DNA of 64,000 nt from the NCBI GenBank assembly GCA_025350055.1, contig JANXYK010000001.1, forward strand, positions 1 to 64,000. Direction: 5' to 3'. The notes under the pieces are model-generated. The model was given only the letters and a program-made list of their open reading frames with translations, did no database searches and had not been told where the DNA came from. Source of the DNA: Gammaproteobacteria bacterium (GTDB lineage: Bacteria > Pseudomonadota > Gammaproteobacteria > Steroidobacterales > Steroidobacteraceae). Position 1 is the stretch's first letter. Each line of letters opens with the position of its first letter. This document shows positions 37,405-46,895 of this stretch, one piece after another. A program made the translations under genes and the position numbers.

Positions 37405-38885
37405 TGCGCGAGATCCTGATCAATGTGACGCCGCGCGAGACGCGCGCGGCGCTGATCGACAACGGCACCACGCAGGAGCTGTATATCGAGCGCGCCAGCC
37501 GCCGCGGCCTGGTCGGGAATCTCTACAAAGGCCGCGTGTCGCGGGTGTTGCCGGGCATGCAGGCGGCCTTCATCGACATTGGCCTCGCACGCGCGGCCTT
37601 CCTGCATGCCAGCGACATTGCGCGCGCCGTGCCGGCGCAAGCCGAGGCGGTGCCGGCGGTGCCCGAGATCGGCGAGTTGGTGCTCCCGGGCCAGGAGATC
37701 CTGGTGCAGGTGCTCAAGGACCCGCTCGGCACCAAGGGCGCGCGACTCACCACTTTCATTTCGCTCCCCTCGCGCTTCTTGGTCTACATGCCGCGCGGAC
37801 AGGGCGTGGGCGTGTCCTCGCGCATCGAGGATCCGGAGGCGCGCGAGCAGCTGCGCGTGCAGGTGCGCGAGCTGATGGAGAACTCCGCGGCGCAGGCAGA
37901 CAGCGGCAAGGGCGGCTATATCGTGCGCACCGCGGCCTACCGCGCGCCGCCCGAGGCGCTGCGCGCCGACATGCTGTATCTGGCACGATTGTGGGAACAC
38001 GTGCGCCAGCAGCATCTCAAGGCCAGCGGCGCTGAGCTGGTGCACGAAGATCTGGCGCTCGGCCCGCGCATGCTGCGCGATGAACTCGGTGCGGATGTGC
38101 GTCGCGTGCTGGTTGATGCGCCGGCCGAATACGCGCGCCTGCGCCAGTTTGCGCAGAGCTTCATGCCCGATGCGGTGGAGCGCATCGAGCAGTACAACGG
38201 TGCGCCGCCGCTGTTCGAACTGCACGGCGTCGAGGAAGAGATCGCGCGGGCGCTCGATCGCAAGGTGCCGTTGAAATCCGGCGGCTACATCGTGATCGAC
38301 CAGACCGAAGCGATGACCACGATCGATGTGAACACCGGTGCCTACGTGGGGCATCGCAATCCCGAAGAAACCGTGTACCGCACCAACCTCGAGGCGGCGG
38401 TGGCGATCGCACGCCAGCTGCGTCTGCGGAACCTGGGCGGCATCATCATTGTCGATTTCATCGACATGCAGGATGTGACCCACCGTGAACAGCTGCTGGC
38501 GGCGCTCCAGGGCGCGCTGGCGGGCGATCGCGCGCAGAACCAGATCGCCAGAGTCTCGCCGCTGGGCCTCGTGGAGATGACGCGCAAGCGCACCCGCGAG
38601 AGCCTCGAGCATCTGCTGTGCGAGCCCTGCGCGACCTGCCAGGGGCGCGGCTTCGTGCGCAGTGCCGAGACCATCTGCCACGAGATCTACCGCGAGGCGC
38701 TGCGCCAGTGTGCGCAGTTCCGCGTCGAGCAGCTGCTGATCCTCGCGCACCCCGAAGTGGTCGAGCGGCTGCTCGATGAAGACGCGCCGGTGATGGCCGA
38801 TCTCGAGCAGCAGGTGGGTCGTCCGGTGCGCCTGCAGGCCGAGGCACTCTACGGCCTCGAACAGTTCGATGTCGTGCTAGCCTGA
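37404..38885 (+). CDS. rng: ribonuclease G
   Basis: 493 residues, the RNase G length (no RNase E C-terminal scaffold). The S1 domain is near residues 35-125 (GLVGNLYKGRVSRVLPGMQA). The catalytic Mg2+ motifs are in SGGYIVIDQTEAMTTIDVNT and GGIIIVDFIDM, and the zinc-link cysteines in CEPCATCQGRG. It matures the 16S rRNA 5' end and degrades mRNA. The maf-rng pairing is conserved (yhdE-rng in E. coli). Confidence 0.97.
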   Translation: MREILINVTPRETRAALIDNGTTQELYIERASRRGLVGNLYKGRVSRVLPGMQAAFIDIGLARAAFLHASDIARAVPAQAEAVPAVPEIGELVLPGQEILVQVLKDPLGTKGARLTTFISLPSRFLVYMPRGQGVGVSSRIEDPEAREQLRVQVRELMENSAAQADSGKGGYIVRTAAYRAPPEALRADMLYLARLWEHVRQQHLKASGAELVHEDLALGPRMLRDELGADVRRVLVDAPAEYARLRQFAQSFMPDAVERIEQYNGAPPLFELHGVEEEIARALDRKVPLKSGGYIVIDQTEAMTTIDVNTGAYVGHRNPEETVYRTNLEAAVAIARQLRLRNLGGIIIVDFIDMQDVTHREQLLAALQGALAGDRAQNQIARVSPLGLVEMTRKRTRESLEHLLCEPCATCQGRGFVRSAETICHEIYREALRQCAQFRVEQLLILAHPEVVERLLDEDAPVMADLEQQVGRPVRLQAEALYGLEQFDVVLA

Positions 38886-38890
38886 AGGCC

Positions 38891-39763
38891 GTGAGCACAG
38901 CCGCACCCAAACCCCGGGGTTCAGCCAGCGCCAATAGCGTCGCCGGCGCTGTCAGCGTCGCCGCGCTGCAGATGTGCTCGGGCGAGGAGCGCGCGGCCAA
39001 TCTGGCGACCGCTGATCGGCTGCTCGAGAGCGCCGCGGCGCAGGGTGCGCGCGTTGCCGTGCTGCCGGAGAATTTCTCGATGATGGCGCGTCGCGATGCC
39101 GACCGGCGCGCGCTGGCGGAAGTGGATGGCCAGGGCGAGGTGCAGGATTTCCTCGCACGCCGCGCGCGCGAACTGCAACTGTGGATCGTCGCCGGCTCGG
39201 TGCCGATTGCGAACGGGCCGGGCGAGCGCATCTCGCAGTCCTGCCTCGTGTACGACCAGCACGGCGAGCGCGCGGCGCGCTACGACAAGATCCATCTGTT
39301 CGATGTCGACCTGCCCGAGAAAAAGGAAAGCTATCGCGAGTCGGCGCACATGGCGCCAGGCGGCAAGATCGTCGCGCTCGATACGCCGGTAGGGAAACTC
39401 GGGCTCTCGATCTGCTACGACCTGCGCTTTCCCGAGTTGTACCGGCGGCTGCTCGATGCGGGTGCCCAGTGGCTGATAGTGCCCGCGGCCTTCACCGCCA
39501 CGACCGGCGCAGCCCACTGGGAGCCGCTGCTGCGCGCACGCGCGATCGAGAACCTGTGTTTCGTGGTGGCCAGCGGCCAATGGGGCGAGCACGCCAACGG
39601 CCGGCGTACCCATGGCCACAGCATGATCATCGACTACTGGGGCCGCATCCTGGCGCAACAGGCCGCTGGCGATGGCGCCATCTGCGCGCCGCTGGATCTC
39701 GCCGCACAGGCCGAGGCGCGCCGCAATTTCCCGGCGCTGAACCATCGCGTACTGCACAATTGA
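38891..39763 (+). CDS. carbon-nitrogen hydrolase (Nit1/YafV-like)
   Basis: 290 residues from a GTG start five bases after rng. Nitrilase-superfamily triad: Glu60 (LPENFSMMA), Lys in [13 protein letters not shown] and Cys175 ([13 protein letters not shown]). This subgroup (Nit2/NitFhit-like) includes omega-amidases and deaminated-glutathione amidases; the precise substrate is not certain. In Pseudomonas a large yhdP gene separates rng from this hydrolase and tldD; here yhdP is missing. Confidence 0.9.
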   Translation: MSTAAPKPRGSASANSVAGAVSVAALQMCSGEERAANLATADRLLESAAAQGARVAVLPENFSMMARRDADRRALAEVDGQGEVQDFLARRARELQLWIVAGSVPIANGPGERISQSCLVYDQHGERAARYDKIHLFDVDLPEKKESYRESAHMAPGGKIVALDTPVGKLGLSICYDLRFPELYRRLLDAGAQWLIVPAAFTATTGAAHWEPLLRARAIENLCFVVASGQWGEHANGRRTHGHSMIIDYWGRILAQQAAGDGAICAPLDLAAQAEARRNFPALNHRVLHN

Positions 39764-39782
39764 GCGCGAGGCGCAGCCACCC

Positions 39783-41318
39783 ATGAACACCACCGTACAA
39801 CCTGCCACCACACGCGTAACCGATCCGCAGACGCCCTCGCCACTGGCGGGGGCCGCGGCCGGCGCCAACGCGCCCTTCAGTGCCGCGGCGCTCAAGGTTG
39901 CGCGTACATCGCTACTTGATCCTGCGGGACTCGATGAGGGCGTGCTGGGCAGCGCACTCGATCTGGTGCTGGGCGCCGCGGTCGATTCGGCCGATCTGTA
40001 TTTCCAGGTGTCGCAGGAAGAGTCCTGGGCGCTGGAAGATGGCATCGTCAAGGAAGGCAGCTCGAGCATCGAGCAGGGCGTGGGCGTGCGCGCGATGGCG
40101 GGCGAGCGCACCGGCTTTGCCTATTCCGACGAGATCATGCCGCAGGCGCTCGAAGAGGCCGCGCGTGCCGCGCGCGCGATCGCCGGTCGTCCCAACCAGG
40201 GCGCAGTGCAGGCCTGGCGCAAGGTCAGCGGCCATCGGCTGTATCTGCCCAATGATCCGCTGACCAGCCTGTCGGACGAACAGAAGGTCGCGTGGCTGGA
40301 GCGCATTGACCGCGAGACGCGGCGCATGGATCCGCGCGTGGTGCGCGTGATGGCGAGCTGCCATGCGGTGCATGAGACCATCCTGATCGCCGCCAGCGAT
40401 GGCACGCTGAGCGCCGACATCCGCCCGCTGGTGCGGCTCAACGTCTCGGTGATCGTCGAACACAACGGGCGCCGCGAGCAGGGTTACGCCGGCGCGGGCG
40501 GTCGCTACACGCTGGCCGAGCTGGTCGCCGGCGATCGGCCGCTGGAACTCGCGCGTGAAGCCGTGCGCCAGGGCCTGGTGAATCTCGAGGCCGTGAACGC
40601 ACCGGCCGGCTCCATGAGCGTGGTGCTGGGGCCGGGGTGGCCGGGCATCCTGCTGCACGAGGCGATCGGCCACGGGCTCGAAGGCGATTTCAACCGCAAG
40701 GGCACGTCGGCCTTCAGCGGCCGCATCGGCGAGCGCGTGGCGAGCCCTGGCTGCACTGTGGTCGATGATGGCACGCTGCCCGGAAGGCGCGGTTCGCTGA
40801 ACATCGACGATGAGGGCACGCCCACCCAGTGCACCACGCTGATCGAGGATGGCGTGCTGCGCGGCTACCTGCAGGATCGCCTCAACGCGCGCCTGATGGG
40901 CGTGGCGCCGACCGGCAACGGCCGGCGCGAATCCTTCGCGCATCTCACGCTGCCGCGCATGACCAACACCTACATGTTGCCCGGCCCTTACGCGCCCGAG
41001 GAAATCATCCGCTCCGTTGATCGCGGCATCTACGCGGTGAATTTCGGCGGTGGCCAGGTCGACATCACCTCGGGCAAGTTCGTGTTCTCGGTGAGCGAGG
41101 CCTACCTGATCGAGCACGGCAAGCTCGGCGCGCCGATCAAGGGCGCCACGCTGATCGGCAACGGCCCCGATGTGCTCACGCGCGTCGCGATGGTGGGCAA
41201 TGATCTCAAGCTCGATGCCGGTGTCGGCACCTGCGGCAAGGAAGGGCAGAGCGTGCCGGTGGGCGTGGGTCAGCCCACCTTGCGTGTCGATGCGCTCACG
41301 GTCGGCGGCACCGCGTAG
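39783..41318 (+). CDS. tldD: metalloprotease TldD
   Basis: 511 residues. The HExxxH zinc motif is in [20 protein letters not shown] near residue 285. [20 protein letters not shown] and [17 protein letters not shown] are further family signatures. TldD forms a heterodimer with TldE/PmbA, whose gene is at 46896-48242 here; together they degrade unfolded peptides and process microcin/CcdA-type substrates. An N-terminal extension of about 30 residues rich in Ala, Pro and Thr is present. Confidence 0.96.
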   Translation: MNTTVQPATTRVTDPQTPSPLAGAAAGANAPFSAAALKVARTSLLDPAGLDEGVLGSALDLVLGAAVDSADLYFQVSQEESWALEDGIVKEGSSSIEQGVGVRAMAGERTGFAYSDEIMPQALEEAARAARAIAGRPNQGAVQAWRKVSGHRLYLPNDPLTSLSDEQKVAWLERIDRETRRMDPRVVRVMASCHAVHETILIAASDGTLSADIRPLVRLNVSVIVEHNGRREQGYAGAGGRYTLAELVAGDRPLELAREAVRQGLVNLEAVNAPAGSMSVVLGPGWPGILLHEAIGHGLEGDFNRKGTSAFSGRIGERVASPGCTVVDDGTLPGRRGSLNIDDEGTPTQCTTLIEDGVLRGYLQDRLNARLMGVAPTGNGRRESFAHLTLPRMTNTYMLPGPYAPEEIIRSVDRGIYAVNFGGGQVDITSGKFVFSVSEAYLIEHGKLGAPIKGATLIGNGPDVLTRVAMVGNDLKLDAGVGTCGKEGQSVPVGVGQPTLRVDALTVGGTA

Positions 41319-41334
41319 CTCCAGGCCGGCGTCG

Positions 41335-43194
41335 CTACAGCGGCTTCAACCCAACGCTGGCCAGCAGCGCCGGGTAGCGCGGATCGTGCTCGAGCGGGCG
41401 CAGCAAAGGGTCGCCGCGCAGCTTCAGGATGCCGGGGTCGTGCAGCACGCGCGCCTGCTCCAGCCAATGAAAGGCCTGGTCAGTGTCGCCCAGGACCGCA
41501 TAGGCCTCGGCCACCTGGAACTCCGAACCACTGGAATTGATGACCAGCGTTGCTAGCGCCGCCCTGGCCTCTTTATCGCGATGCTGCAAGTGGTAGGCCA
41601 GCGGCATGCCGATCTGTTGCCAGGTCAGTGAGGGCTCGGCCTCGAAAGCGGCCGCCGCCGCTTGCAGGTCACCCTGCGCCAGCAGCGCACGCCCCAGCTC
41701 ATAGTGCACCACTGGAAACCCGGGGTCCGCCGCGATCACGCCGCGCAGCACCTGCATGGCCTCCGGATACTCACCGACGTAGGTGAGCGAACTGGCCAGA
41801 TAGCGACGCATCAGTTTGTTGAGCGGGTCGTGTTCGACGGCCAGCCGGAAGTTGTGGATGGCTTCCTGCTGCGAGCCGGTAGCCACCTTCAGTTGCCCGG
41901 AGACCAGGAACATCAGCGCACTGTTGGGATCGAGCGTGCGCGCCTTCTCGAACAAAGTGGCCGCGGCTGACCAGTTGAGTTCGTATTGCAGGCGCGCAAG
42001 ACCGAGCACCAGGAAGCCTTCCGGAAGTCTCGGGTCGAGGGCGATGGCGCGCTCGGCCGCGCTACGCGCGTTGGCATAGCCGGCGCCGTCGGTATCGACA
42101 CCATTGGCCACGCGGCGCACATAGCAGAGCGCCATGCGCGCGTAGGCCGCGGCATAGTTCGGATCCAGCGCAATCGCCTGCTGGTAGAGCGGCAGCGCCT
42201 TGTCGAGGTCCTCCACGGTATCGCGATCGGCCAGATAGCTCGCCTGCAGGTACAGCGCATGGGCCTCCGGGTTGTTGGTCGGTGTGACCTCGCGCGCGCC
42301 CGGATCCAGCAATGAGAGTTGCAGGCGCTTGACGATCGCGCCGGCAATCTCATCCTGGATGCGAAACACGTCGTCGACATTGCGATCGTAGGACTCCGAC
42401 CACAGGTGCGAGCCGTCGGCAGCGCGGATCAATTGCGTGGTGATGCGCAGGCGCTTGCCCGCCTTGCGCACGCTCCCTTCGAGCACGGTGGCGACGCCCA
42501 GCTGCTGCGCGACGCTGCGCACATCGGCGGCCTTGCCCTTGAACTGGAACGATGAAGTGCGGGCGATGACCTTAAGTGCCGGAATGCGCGAGAGCAGGTC
42601 AAGTACTTCCTCGGCCATGCCGTCGGCAAAATATTCCTGGTCGTGCGCCTCGCTCATGTCGGCGAACGGCAATACCGCGATGGACTTTTCGCTCGGCGCC
42701 GGCGCCGCCGTGGCGGCAGGCTTGGCGCTGTCGCTCGCCTCTGACTGGGTGCCGGAATGCCCGGATTCGCCGTGCGTGCGGCCGATGGCCCACAGCGTGG
42801 CGCCGCCGATCAGCAGCAGCAGCGTGATGATCGTGAGTTCCGAGCCGCTGACGTGTCGCTGCGCGCGTGCACCGTGGTACCAGGCCAGCGTCATCACCAC
42901 CGGCACGCCGATCATCAGCAGCAGGCTGAACAGGCGCACGATCACGTGCGGCCAGTCCTGTGCTTCGCTCAGCATCTCCACGCCATGCAGCAGGGTGTAG
43001 GCCGCGGCCGCATAGGCCAGCGTCCATTGCATCACCTTGTGTTCCTTCAGCCGCTCCCAGACGCCTGGCGGGGTGGCATCGGGTGCGCCACCGGGCGCGC
43101 TGGTGGACGCGCCGGCCGCTGTCGCTGGCGGCGCCGATTCCGGCTGCGGTGCAGTGTTTGCGGGCGGTTCATCCATCGCGGCAGTGTGGTTCAA
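41335..43194 (-). CDS. TolB/FlgO-like domain plus TPR membrane protein
   Basis: 619 residues. An Ala/Pro-rich N-terminus is followed by three membrane segments (about residues 55-70, 85-105, 120-140). A FlgO/TolB-like domain then begins IAVLPFADMSEAHDQEYFAD and contains VAQQLGVATVLEGSVRKAGK. The remainder has TPR repeats with residues such as ALDPNYAAAYARMALCYV and VIAADPGFPVVHYELGRALL. Similar proteins often carry an N-terminal transcriptional or cyclase domain; here it is replaced by the membrane part. Probable envelope scaffold or sensor, function unknown. Confidence 0.8.
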   Translation of the reverse strand: MNHTAAMDEPPANTAPQPESAPPATAAGASTSAPGGAPDATPPGVWERLKEHKVMQWTLAYAAAAYTLLHGVEMLSEAQDWPHVIVRLFSLLLMIGVPVVMTLAWYHGARAQRHVSGSELTIITLLLLIGGATLWAIGRTHGESGHSGTQSEASDSAKPAATAAPAPSEKSIAVLPFADMSEAHDQEYFADGMAEEVLDLLSRIPALKVIARTSSFQFKGKAADVRSVAQQLGVATVLEGSVRKAGKRLRITTQLIRAADGSHLWSESYDRNVDDVFRIQDEIAGAIVKRLQLSLLDPGAREVTPTNNPEAHALYLQASYLADRDTVEDLDKALPLYQQAIALDPNYAAAYARMALCYVRRVANGVDTDGAGYANARSAAERAIALDPRLPEGFLVLGLARLQYELNWSAAATLFEKARTLDPNSALMFLVSGQLKVATGSQQEAIHNFRLAVEHDPLNKLMRRYLASSLTYVGEYPEAMQVLRGVIAADPGFPVVHYELGRALLAQGDLQAAAAAFEAEPSLTWQQIGMPLAYHLQHRDKEARAALATLVINSSGSEFQVAEAYAVLGDTDQAFHWLEQARVLHDPGILKLRGDPLLRPLEHDPRYPALLASVGLKPL

Positions 43195-43283
43195 GCCGCC
43201 GGCACTGGCAACTGCAGGCGGGCGGTGGCAGGGCGCACCGCGGCGCGATTTACCTTGCCCACAAGGCAGGCTAGCATCGAGCC

Positions 43284-43532
43284 ATGCCGCGCCTTGCCAA
43301 ACCCGTCTACGAAGGTCTGCCCTACGCCTACCTGCTGGGCGGACTGTTGTTGCTGATCGAGAGTTATCGCGACAGCGAACGCTGGTGGAGCGGGCCGTGC
43401 GCGGGCGCCGGCCTGCTGGCGCTGGTCGCCGGGCTCGCGGTGTGGATGCATCGGCGCGACTTTCGCGCCACCAGCGCAGACTACCTGCGCCGTGGCAAAC
43501 CGGTCATCGACAGCGACGAACCGCCGCGCTGA
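43284..43532 (+). CDS. small hypothetical membrane protein
   Basis: 82 residues, starting MPRLAKPVYEGLPYAYLLGG. Two membrane segments are predicted (about residues 14-26 and 40-54), followed by a charged C-terminus RRGKPVIDSDEPPR. It is convergent with the AAA-FHA gene (stops three bases apart) and divergent from the TPR gene. No family is recognised. Confidence 0.55.
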   Translation: MPRLAKPVYEGLPYAYLLGGLLLLIESYRDSERWWSGPCAGAGLLALVAGLAVWMHRRDFRATSADYLRRGKPVIDSDEPPR

Positions 43533-43535
43533 ATC

Positions 43536-44864
43536 TCAACTCGCCGCGGCGCCGCCTTGCTTGCCGCCGCTGTTGCCCGCAGCGCTTTCCGCTGCCGCGG
43601 AAAGCTCGAGGATCTTCTGTGGCCCGGTCGCGGACAGGCTGTCTGCTGCCAGCGCTTTGTGGCCTGGGCGTTCATCAATGTACATCAGCTGGTGCGTGCC
43701 GATCGAGACCACATCGCCATCATTCAGGTTGTGATAGCGCAGCCGCTTGTCCTTGATGAAGATGCCATTGGTGCTGTTCAGGTCTTCGATGGTGCACAGC
43801 CGGTCGTTGGTGACGATCTGGCAGTGATGGCGGCTGATCATGCGGCTGTCGACGCGCAGGTCGGCATCGGAGGCGCGGCCGATGATCAGGCGCCCCGGAT
43901 ACAACGGTCGTTCGCTGAGCGTACGGCCTTCGTTGATCAGCAGCAGGCGCGCCACCGGTGCGGTGGGCACCTGGTTGTCTTCGGTGCGATCCGGGTGCGG
44001 CGGGCGCCGACCGTGGATCACGGGAGGTTGCGCGCCGGCGGCGGTGCGCACCGAGAATTCCATCCACTGCAGTTCGTCGATCGCGGCTGCGAGGTCTTCG
44101 GGCAGCACCTGGTCGCGCTCGACATTGAAGGCCGCCAGCATCGCCGTGTCGCACAGCGTGTTGATCAGTCGCGGCACACCGCCGGTATAACGATAGATCG
44201 TCTCGAAGCATTCCGGCTGGAAAATGGTTCGCCCCTGCGAGCCGGCGACTTCCAGGCGATGCAGGATGTAGCCCTGCGTGTCTTCGGGCGAGAGCGCGCC
44301 GAGGTGGAAGCGCAGCCGCACGCGCTGCGCGAGCTGTATCAGTTCGGGCGCATCCATCTTCTCGTTCAGCTCGGGCTGGCCGGCGAGGATTATGCGCAGC
44401 ACTTTCTCTTTCGTGGTCTCGACGCCCGAGAGCAGGCGGATCTCCTCGAGCACGCGCAGATTGAGGTTCTGAGCCTCATCGACGATCAGCAGCACCTTGC
44501 GGCCGCCTGCGTATTGCTCGATCAGGAAGGTGTTGAGCGTGGCCAGCAGCTCGGCCTTCTTCATGTGGAACGGCGTGAAGCCGAACTGCACCAGCACTGA
44601 TTGCAGGAACTCGAGCACCGAGACCTGCGTCTGGCTCACTTGAGCCACGATCACATCCTTCTCGAGCTCGCGCAGGAAGGTCTCGATCAGCGTGGTCTTG
44701 CCGGCGCCGATCTCGCCTGTGACCACCACGAAACCATCCGTGAACCAGATGGTCGATTCCATGTACGCCTTGGCGCGCGCATGGTCCTTGCTGAGGAACA
44801 GGAACTGCGGATCAGGGCTGAGCCGGAACGGCAGCTCCCTGAGTTTGAACAGCTCCAGGTACAT
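43536..44864 (-). CDS. ExeA-like AAA ATPase fused to an FHA domain
   Basis: 442 residues. Residues 1 to about 270 are a GspA/ExeA-type ATPase: LFKLRELPFRLSPDPQFLFL, Walker A GEIGAGKTTLIE, Walker B VLLIVDEAQNL, and the sensor region GGVPRLINTLCDTAM. Residues from about 310 form an FHA phosphothreonine-binding domain: GRLIIGRASDADLRVDSRMI, SRHHC, and EDLNSTNGIFIKDKRL. The peptidoglycan-binding domain of true ExeA is absent. It probably couples ATPase action to phosphoprotein recognition; no secretion or kinase genes adjoin. Confidence 0.85.
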   Translation of the reverse strand: MYLELFKLRELPFRLSPDPQFLFLSKDHARAKAYMESTIWFTDGFVVVTGEIGAGKTTLIETFLRELEKDVIVAQVSQTQVSVLEFLQSVLVQFGFTPFHMKKAELLATLNTFLIEQYAGGRKVLLIVDEAQNLNLRVLEEIRLLSGVETTKEKVLRIILAGQPELNEKMDAPELIQLAQRVRLRFHLGALSPEDTQGYILHRLEVAGSQGRTIFQPECFETIYRYTGGVPRLINTLCDTAMLAAFNVERDQVLPEDLAAAIDELQWMEFSVRTAAGAQPPVIHGRRPPHPDRTEDNQVPTAPVARLLLINEGRTLSERPLYPGRLIIGRASDADLRVDSRMISRHHCQIVTNDRLCTIEDLNSTNGIFIKDKRLRYHNLNDGDVVSIGTHQLMYIDERPGHKALAADSLSATGPQKILELSAAAESAAGNSGGKQGGAAAS

Positions 44865-44936
44865 GGGGTGTGCCGCGAATCCTTGTGGTCTAGAGCGTAG
44901 GCGTGCCCGCTAGCCTCACCCAGCGCCGGGCGAAAT

Positions 44937-46046
44937 TCAAGGGACCTGCTTCAGCCTGAGATGCAGCGCACGCAGGAGCGAGCGCGTACGCCGGTCACGC
45001 TCGGCGGCGCTGCTGGCGATGATCGTGCAATGGCCCACTTTGCGTCCGGGGCGGCTGGATTTGCCGTAGTCGTGCAGGTGCAGTCCGGGCACCTGCAGGA
45101 GTTGCGCGGCTGGGGGCACCTGACCGATCAGGTTGATCATCGCCGAGTGCCCCGTGCTCGCCACGCTCCCCAGCGGCAGGCCGGCCATGGCGCGCACGTG
45201 ATTCTCGAACTGGCTGGTGACGGCGCCTTCGATGCTCCAGTGGCCAGAGTTGTGCACGCGTGGCGCCAGCTCATTGGCGATCAGGCGCCCGTTGCGCACG
45301 AAGAATTCGACCGCCAGCACGCCAACGTAGTTGAACTCGCGCAGCACCGCGCGCACGTGGCGGCGCGCCTGGCGTTCGAGCGCGGGCGCCTGCCAGGGCG
45401 CCATGCTCAGGCGCAGGATGCCCTCGTCATGCCAGTTGCGCACCAGCGGATAGAGCGCGACCGTGCCGTCACGCGCGCGCACGCCGAGCCCGGACACTTC
45501 CAGATCGAAGGGCACAAATTCTTCGTACAGCAGCGGTACGCCGCCAAGTGACTGCCAGGCGGCATCCAGATCGGCATGCTTGCGGATCACGGCCTGGCCC
45601 TTGCCGTCGTAGCCCAGGCGTCGCGTCTTGAGCACGCCGGGCAGGCCGATGGCCGCCGCTGCGCGCCATAACGCCGCGCGCGAATTCACCGCCGCATGGC
45701 GTGTGGTGGGAATGCGCAGGCGCTCGAACAGGCGCTTTTCCAGCAGGCGATCCTGGCCGGTGGCAAGTGCGCGCAGGGGCGGCGCGATGCGCGCGCCGCT
45801 CCCGCGCGTGGCCTTGCGCAGCGCTTCGACCGAGACGTTTTCCCAGTCGAAACCGATCACCGCGCTGCTGCGCGCCAGTGCGCGCAGCGCACGCTGATCG
45901 GTGAACGCACTGACGTTGAGCGGCGCGATCGCCCCAGCAGGCGCTTGTGGGTTCGGATCGAGGAACTGGCACTCGAGGCCCAGGGGCACACCCGCGATCG
46001 CAAGCATACGGCCGAGCTGGCCGCCGCCCACGATGCCGAGTTTCAT
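44937..46046 (-). CDS. purK: 5-(carboxyamino)imidazole ribonucleotide synthase
   Basis: 369 residues from the ATG at 46046 ([19 protein letters not shown]). ATP-grasp enzyme: [18 protein letters not shown] and [20 protein letters not shown], then [19 protein letters not shown]. It converts AIR, ATP and bicarbonate to N5-CAIR in purine synthesis. The frame is open further upstream but that overlaps purE. It is coupled to purE by a four-base overlap. Confidence 0.96.
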   Translation of the reverse strand: MKLGIVGGGQLGRMLAIAGVPLGLECQFLDPNPQAPAGAIAPLNVSAFTDQRALRALARSSAVIGFDWENVSVEALRKATRGSGARIAPPLRALATGQDRLLEKRLFERLRIPTTRHAAVNSRAALWRAAAAIGLPGVLKTRRLGYDGKGQAVIRKHADLDAAWQSLGGVPLLYEEFVPFDLEVSGLGVRARDGTVALYPLVRNWHDEGILRLSMAPWQAPALERQARRHVRAVLREFNYVGVLAVEFFVRNGRLIANELAPRVHNSGHWSIEGAVTSQFENHVRAMAGLPLGSVASTGHSAMINLIGQVPPAAQLLQVPGLHLHDYGKSSRPGRKVGHCTIIASSAAERDRRTRSLLRALHLRLKQVP

Positions 46047-46540
46047 GTGCCGCTGGTGCGCGGATCGGGCTGCGCGAGTACCGCTGCCGTCTGCGCCTGG
46101 CGATGCTGCGTGAGCGCACTGGCAATGGCCGGGTAACGGCCGGCCAGGATGCTGGCTGCGAACAGCGCGGCATTGGTGGCGCCCGCAACGCCGATCGCAA
46201 AGGTGGCCACCGGTACGCCTGCCGGCATCTGCACGATCGAGAGCAGCGAGTCGAGGCCATTGAGCGCACGAGACTGCACCGGCACGCCCAGCACCGGCAG
46301 TGTGGTTTTGGCGGCCGTCATGCCCGGCAGGTGCGCCGCGCCGCCGGCGCCGGCGATCAACACTTCGAGGCCGCGCGCGGCGGCACCGGAGGCGTATTCG
46401 AACAGCAGGTCGGGTGTGCGGTGCGCAGAGACCACGCGCACCTCGTGGGCAATGCCGAGTTTCCCCAGCATTTCGGCTGCGGGCTGCAGGCTCTCCCAAT
46501 CGGAGCTGGAACCCATGATGATGCCAACGAGGGGCTTCAT
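46043..46540 (-). CDS. purE: N5-CAIR mutase PurE
   Basis: 165 residues. Signatures are [37 protein letters not shown] and [20 protein letters not shown]. PurE moves the carboxyl group of N5-CAIR to form CAIR. It is first in the purE-purK pair but its ATG overlaps the stop of the short yjgA gene, so the three are probably one transcript. Confidence 0.97.
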   Translation of the reverse strand: MKPLVGIIMGSSSDWESLQPAAEMLGKLGIAHEVRVVSAHRTPDLLFEYASGAAARGLEVLIAGAGGAAHLPGMTAAKTTLPVLGVPVQSRALNGLDSLLSIVQMPAGVPVATFAIGVAGATNAALFAASILAGRYPAIASALTQHRQAQTAAVLAQPDPRTSGT

Positions 46541-46851
46541 CGCGGCATTTTACCACGGGGCCGCAGGTTGCCGGCGCGCGTTGCCAATGCCCGCTCGATC
46601 GGCTCCGGATCGACATCGCGCATCAGGCGCCCGATGTACTGGTACTGGCGGGCGATCGCCGGCCCACGCAGGCGCCGTGCCTCCTGGATCGCGGCCAGCA
46701 GCTCCTCGGGCAGCGTCAAGGCCGCAAGCTCCGCCTCGCGCAGCGCCACCAGGCGCACCCCCAGTTTCTGCAGGCCTTCGGCCGCACGTTTGCGCGCCGA
46801 GCGGCTCGGCCGTTCCTCGTGCTCATCATCGGCAAATTCATCACTGACCAT
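46537..46851 (-). CDS. darP: YjgA/DarP-like ribosome-associated protein, short form
   Basis: 104 residues from the ATG at 46851. It matches the N-terminal half of the DUF615 family ([58 protein letters not shown]). Full-length YjgA is about 170-185 residues; the C-terminal half with the RQQLR and FQYLR motifs is missing, and the frame ends at a stop overlapping the purE start. YjgA acts in late 50S assembly. It is divergent from pmbA, the conserved yjgA-pmbA arrangement. Confidence 0.85.
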   Translation of the reverse strand: MVSDEFADDEHEERPSRSARKRAAEGLQKLGVRLVALREAELAALTLPEELLAAIQEARRLRGPAIARQYQYIGRLMRDVDPEPIERALATRAGNLRPRGKMPR

Positions 46852-46895
46852 GGGTAATCCGGCCGTCCTGCACAGTAGCGCGCTACAATTCTGCC

